Position numbers and translations under genes: made by a program | The notes under the pieces: model-generated | Told to the model about the DNA's origin: nothing | Databases searched by the model: none | What the model saw: only the letters and a program-made list of their open reading frames with translations | Part shown: piece by piece, positions 13,255-15,104 of the stretch | Layout of the letters: every line of letters starts with the position of its first letter | Numbering within the stretch: the stretch's first letter is position 1 | Assembly: GCA_964573565.1 (NCBI GenBank) | Contig: CAZNJV010000013.1 | Span: 1-15,104 of the forward strand | Reading direction: 5' to 3' | DNA from: UBA12078 sp964573565 | Lineage (GTDB): Bacteria > Patescibacteriota > Dojkabacteria > SC72 | DNA: 15,104 bases

Positions 13255-14388
13255 TTAATAATATCCACCACATACAAAGGTCACATTCTCAGAGTAGCTA
13301 CCTGCAACTGCAGAAGATCCAGCTCTTGCACCATACGTAACAGTTGCACTCTCAGATGTAGATTGTGAGCCGTTCTGATACAAAATCAACTGTGCACCTG
13401 CGACGCCTCTATCTAATGCGCCAAATGTCCCTGCGGTACCAGTACTGAAGTCTGAAGATACTGCGGCTGAATCTGCACCATCTGGATCAGAGACCGTCAT
13501 TCCAAAGCCTTCTGCTCCTACGCCTGTGAGGTCGATGGTTCCACTACCTGTTGATGCAATTAAATATGCGCTGGGAGCTACTTTGTAAAGACCTGCATCT
13601 GTAGATCCATCACCTGTACCGTATGCTGCCCAGTAGTATCCACTGGTTGTGGTAGATGTGCTAGTAGAGATTTCGTGTGTAATTGTTGAGTATGATCCAC
13701 CTGGATACAAAGAACCGAGGTTTACACTGTTTGAGCTGATTGTACAGTTTACTGATGGTACTGAAGAAACAGTTGCAGAGATTGTAACGGTATCGTTTGA
13801 TACTAGGTAGACTTTGAATGTTCCTGAGTCTATGGTTGATCCATTTTTTGTTTCTACTGTTACTTCGTGTTCTCCCGCAGTGTCGTCTGTCCCAAGCACA
13901 CCTGCAGAAGATCCATTGGCAAGTTTTACACCATATGTAGTTCCACCGGTTAGTGCTCCGACATTAGAAATAGTTATTGTATCAACAGATGACGATCCAG
14001 ATCCTTGTGTACATGCTGCGGATAGGGCAGTGCCGGAATCTGGTAACGCACTGTCGATTGCCCAATTTGTTGTTGAGAGATCTGCAATGGATGAAGCTAC
14101 TGAGGTAACAGTTAATGAACCTGCAGTTCTACACCAGTTGGCATCATCATTGTCTGGGAAGGTTATGGTGACTGTTCCTCCGGAAGGAATAGTTTGACTT
14201 GTATCAATTGCGAAGACATATTCTACAGTGGCGGAAGAGCCATTAATATTTGCCTGTATTCTACTGAGGTAGAAATATACTGCACTTAGAGCATCGGCCT
14301 TAGATACAAAAGCGGGATATATTGATACCAGAATAATGGAAAAAAGTACCGCTATAACGCCAGATGTGGTTGTAAAATGTTTCTTCAT
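13255..14388 (-). CDS. secreted two-domain beta-rich surface protein
   Basis: 377 residues, rich in Ser, Thr, Gly and Ala. Signal peptide with cleavage near KADA-LS (about residue 34), no later membrane segment. Two beta-rich halves (about 36-205 and 206-377). Each half holds one pair of cysteines, C86/C126 and C215/C373, suggesting one disulfide per domain. The C-terminal block GAEGFGM...YGARAG...GSYSENVTFVCGGYY is matched by the paralogue encoded upstream. It looks like a fibre or surface-layer-type subunit or adhesin held by the two anchored proteins encoded after it. I know no named family. The ATG at 14388 lacks an SD; a consensus-like promoter lies at 14434-14462. Confidence 0.75.
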   Translation of the reverse strand: MKKHFTTTSGVIAVLFSIILVSIYPAFVSKADALSAVYFYLSRIQANINGSSATVEYVFAIDTSQTIPSGGTVTITFPDNDDANWCRTAGSLTVTSVASSIADLSTTNWAIDSALPDSGTALSAACTQGSGSSSVDTITISNVGALTGGTTYGVKLANGSSAGVLGTDDTAGEHEVTVETKNGSTIDSGTFKVYLVSNDTVTISATVSSVPSVNCTISSNSVNLGSLYPGGSYSTITHEISTSTSTTTSGYYWAAYGTGDGSTDAGLYKVAPSAYLIASTGSGTIDLTGVGAEGFGMTVSDPDGADSAAVSSDFSTGTAGTFGALDRGVAGAQLILYQNGSQSTSESATVTYGARAGSSAVAGSYSENVTFVCGGYY

Positions 14389-14433
14389 TTTGTAGGGCAG
14401 AAATAATATAGTAGGGACATTAATACATCTAAT

Positions 14434-14462
14434 AATCTACCGAAATCCATATCCCTTGTCAA
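14434..14462 (-). promoter_or_regulatory. promoter for the surface-protein operon
   Basis: On the minus strand: perfect TTGACA (14462-14457), 17-bp spacer, TAGATT (14439-14434). Predicted start about 14427, leader about 39 nt. Three tightly spaced genes follow (ending at 11353), so this probably drives all three. It lies in the 78-bp gap after the upstream partial gene; I see no hairpin terminator there. Confidence 0.6.
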
Positions 14463-14466
14463 ATGG

Positions 14467-15104
14467 TTAATACCTTGGTACTAGGATAAAATAGATCTCT
14501 TCGGAGTAGTCTGTTGCAGGGGTTCGACTAGTAGATGCTCTAGCTTTCAAATACATCGCTACACGACCATTATCTATAGGACCGTCTCCATCATATACTT
14601 TGTTCGCAGTGGTTGAAACTGCACCCACCGTATTTATACTTCCTGCATAATTGCTTTCGGCTGTAAGGTCTCCAAGATATTCTGAGGTGTCATTCGCGAC
14701 GTAGTAGCTTTGGAGTCCAAAACCCTCTGCCACTTGATCAAGATTTGCATTGGCGGACGAGATGGTTTGTGTGGTGGTAGTGCTGTAGAGTCCTCCATAT
14801 TTACCAAACTCAATAACTGCAACTCCACCTGTTGAGTTGCTTGTAATATCCATCCACACCAAACTGGATGCTGTTGTTGCTGCGGCTCCTGCCATTAGGT
14901 CATAGTCACCAGAGAATGAGATGGTATATGGTGAGGATGTTTCTGTATCTGTTCCACTTGTTGGTGCGATATCGATATCAAAAAATATATTTCCACTTCC
15001 TGTGGTTGTACTTGTAGCTATACTGTAATCAGATTGTGTAAAATCCCCGCTGAGTGCTGAGATACGGACGTAGTAGAGGGTGCTGGCCATTAATCCTTGT
15101 ATAT
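14467..15104 (-). CDS. secreted surface protein, C-terminal part (partial, runs off the window)
   Basis: The frame stays open through the window edge; a Met codon at 15090 is preceded in frame by I-Q-G-L, so it is unlikely to be the start. The C-terminal part parallels the 377-residue neighbour: LMASTLYYVRI with its LTGGTTYGVKL, VAEGFGL with GAEGFGM, and KARASTSRTPATDYSEEIYF with GARAGSSAVAGSYSENVTF. By that alignment about 145 N-terminal residues, including a signal peptide, should lie beyond 15104. Unlike the neighbour, the visible part has no cysteine. The two genes look like an old tandem duplication that diverged. Confidence 0.75.
   Translation of the reverse strand, partial: IQGLMASTLYYVRISALSGDFTQSDYSIATSTTTGSGNIFFDIDIAPTSGTDTETSSPYTISFSGDYDLMAGAAATTASSLVWMDITSNSTGGVAVIEFGKYGGLYSTTTTQTISSANANLDQVAEGFGLQSYYVANDTSEYLGDLTAESNYAGSINTVGAVSTTANKVYDGDGPIDNGRVAMYLKARASTSRTPATDYSEEIYFILVPRY

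Noticed and set aside
1..15104. UGA recoded to glycine, as in some Patescibacteria (SR1/Gracilibacteria)
   Set aside because: TGA acts as a normal stop, for example at the end of ybeY at the family's expected length.

Overview
This is a gene-dense, AT-rich bacterial segment that uses the standard stop codons, including TGA. It carries a compact housekeeping set plus a locus of secreted surface proteins. Many genes abut or overlap by 1-23 nt, most starts have no good Shine-Dalgarno (SD) sequence, Mfd is reduced, and the surface proteins are two-domain beta-rich types. This fits a low-GC Patescibacteria/CPR lineage (a Dojkabacteria- or WWE3-like genome would fit). That placement is inference, not read from a marker gene.

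Layout. Positions 89-1726 (+): rpsU, a yqeY-like gene, ybeY and pth, a translation and ribosome-maturation cluster with 1-4 nt overlaps between the last three. Positions 1716-3127 (-): a membrane-bound DUF457/YdjM-type putative hydrolase with an extra C-terminal extracytoplasmic part. It is broken in two by a 182-bp tandem duplication, and deleting one repeat unit restores a single 409-residue frame. Positions 3201-5588 (+): a short Mfd that lacks the usual N-terminal UvrA-binding region and the C-terminal D7. Positions 5674-8238 (+): the classic dnaX-ybaB-recR replication/repair group. Positions 8264-8722 (-): an unrecognised 152-residue protein.

Positions 8807-9070 hold the most interesting element. 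A strong promoter is followed at about +1 by a 14-codon open frame with three consecutive Cys codons, then nested inverted repeats, then tRNA-Cys(GCA), and then cysS with its own extended -10 promoter. This looks like a cysteine-sensing leader peptide attenuator. It would respond to Cys-tRNA shortage and control the tRNA-Cys gene, possibly with read-through into cysS. rnhC overlaps the end of cysS.

Positions 11353-15104 (-): a surface locus, in transcription order a partial secreted Ser/Thr/Gly-rich protein (running off the window), a complete paralogue of it, and two signal-peptide proteins with one C-terminal membrane anchor each. The layout resembles, but is not demonstrably the same as, the WxL/DUF916 loci of Gram-positive bacteria.

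Promoters of the extended -10 type (TGnTATAAT or close) recur. Several start codons lie at the predicted transcription start, suggesting leaderless mRNAs. rpsU is the exception with a strong Shine-Dalgarno sequence. I see no CRISPR array, insertion sequence, rRNA or origin.
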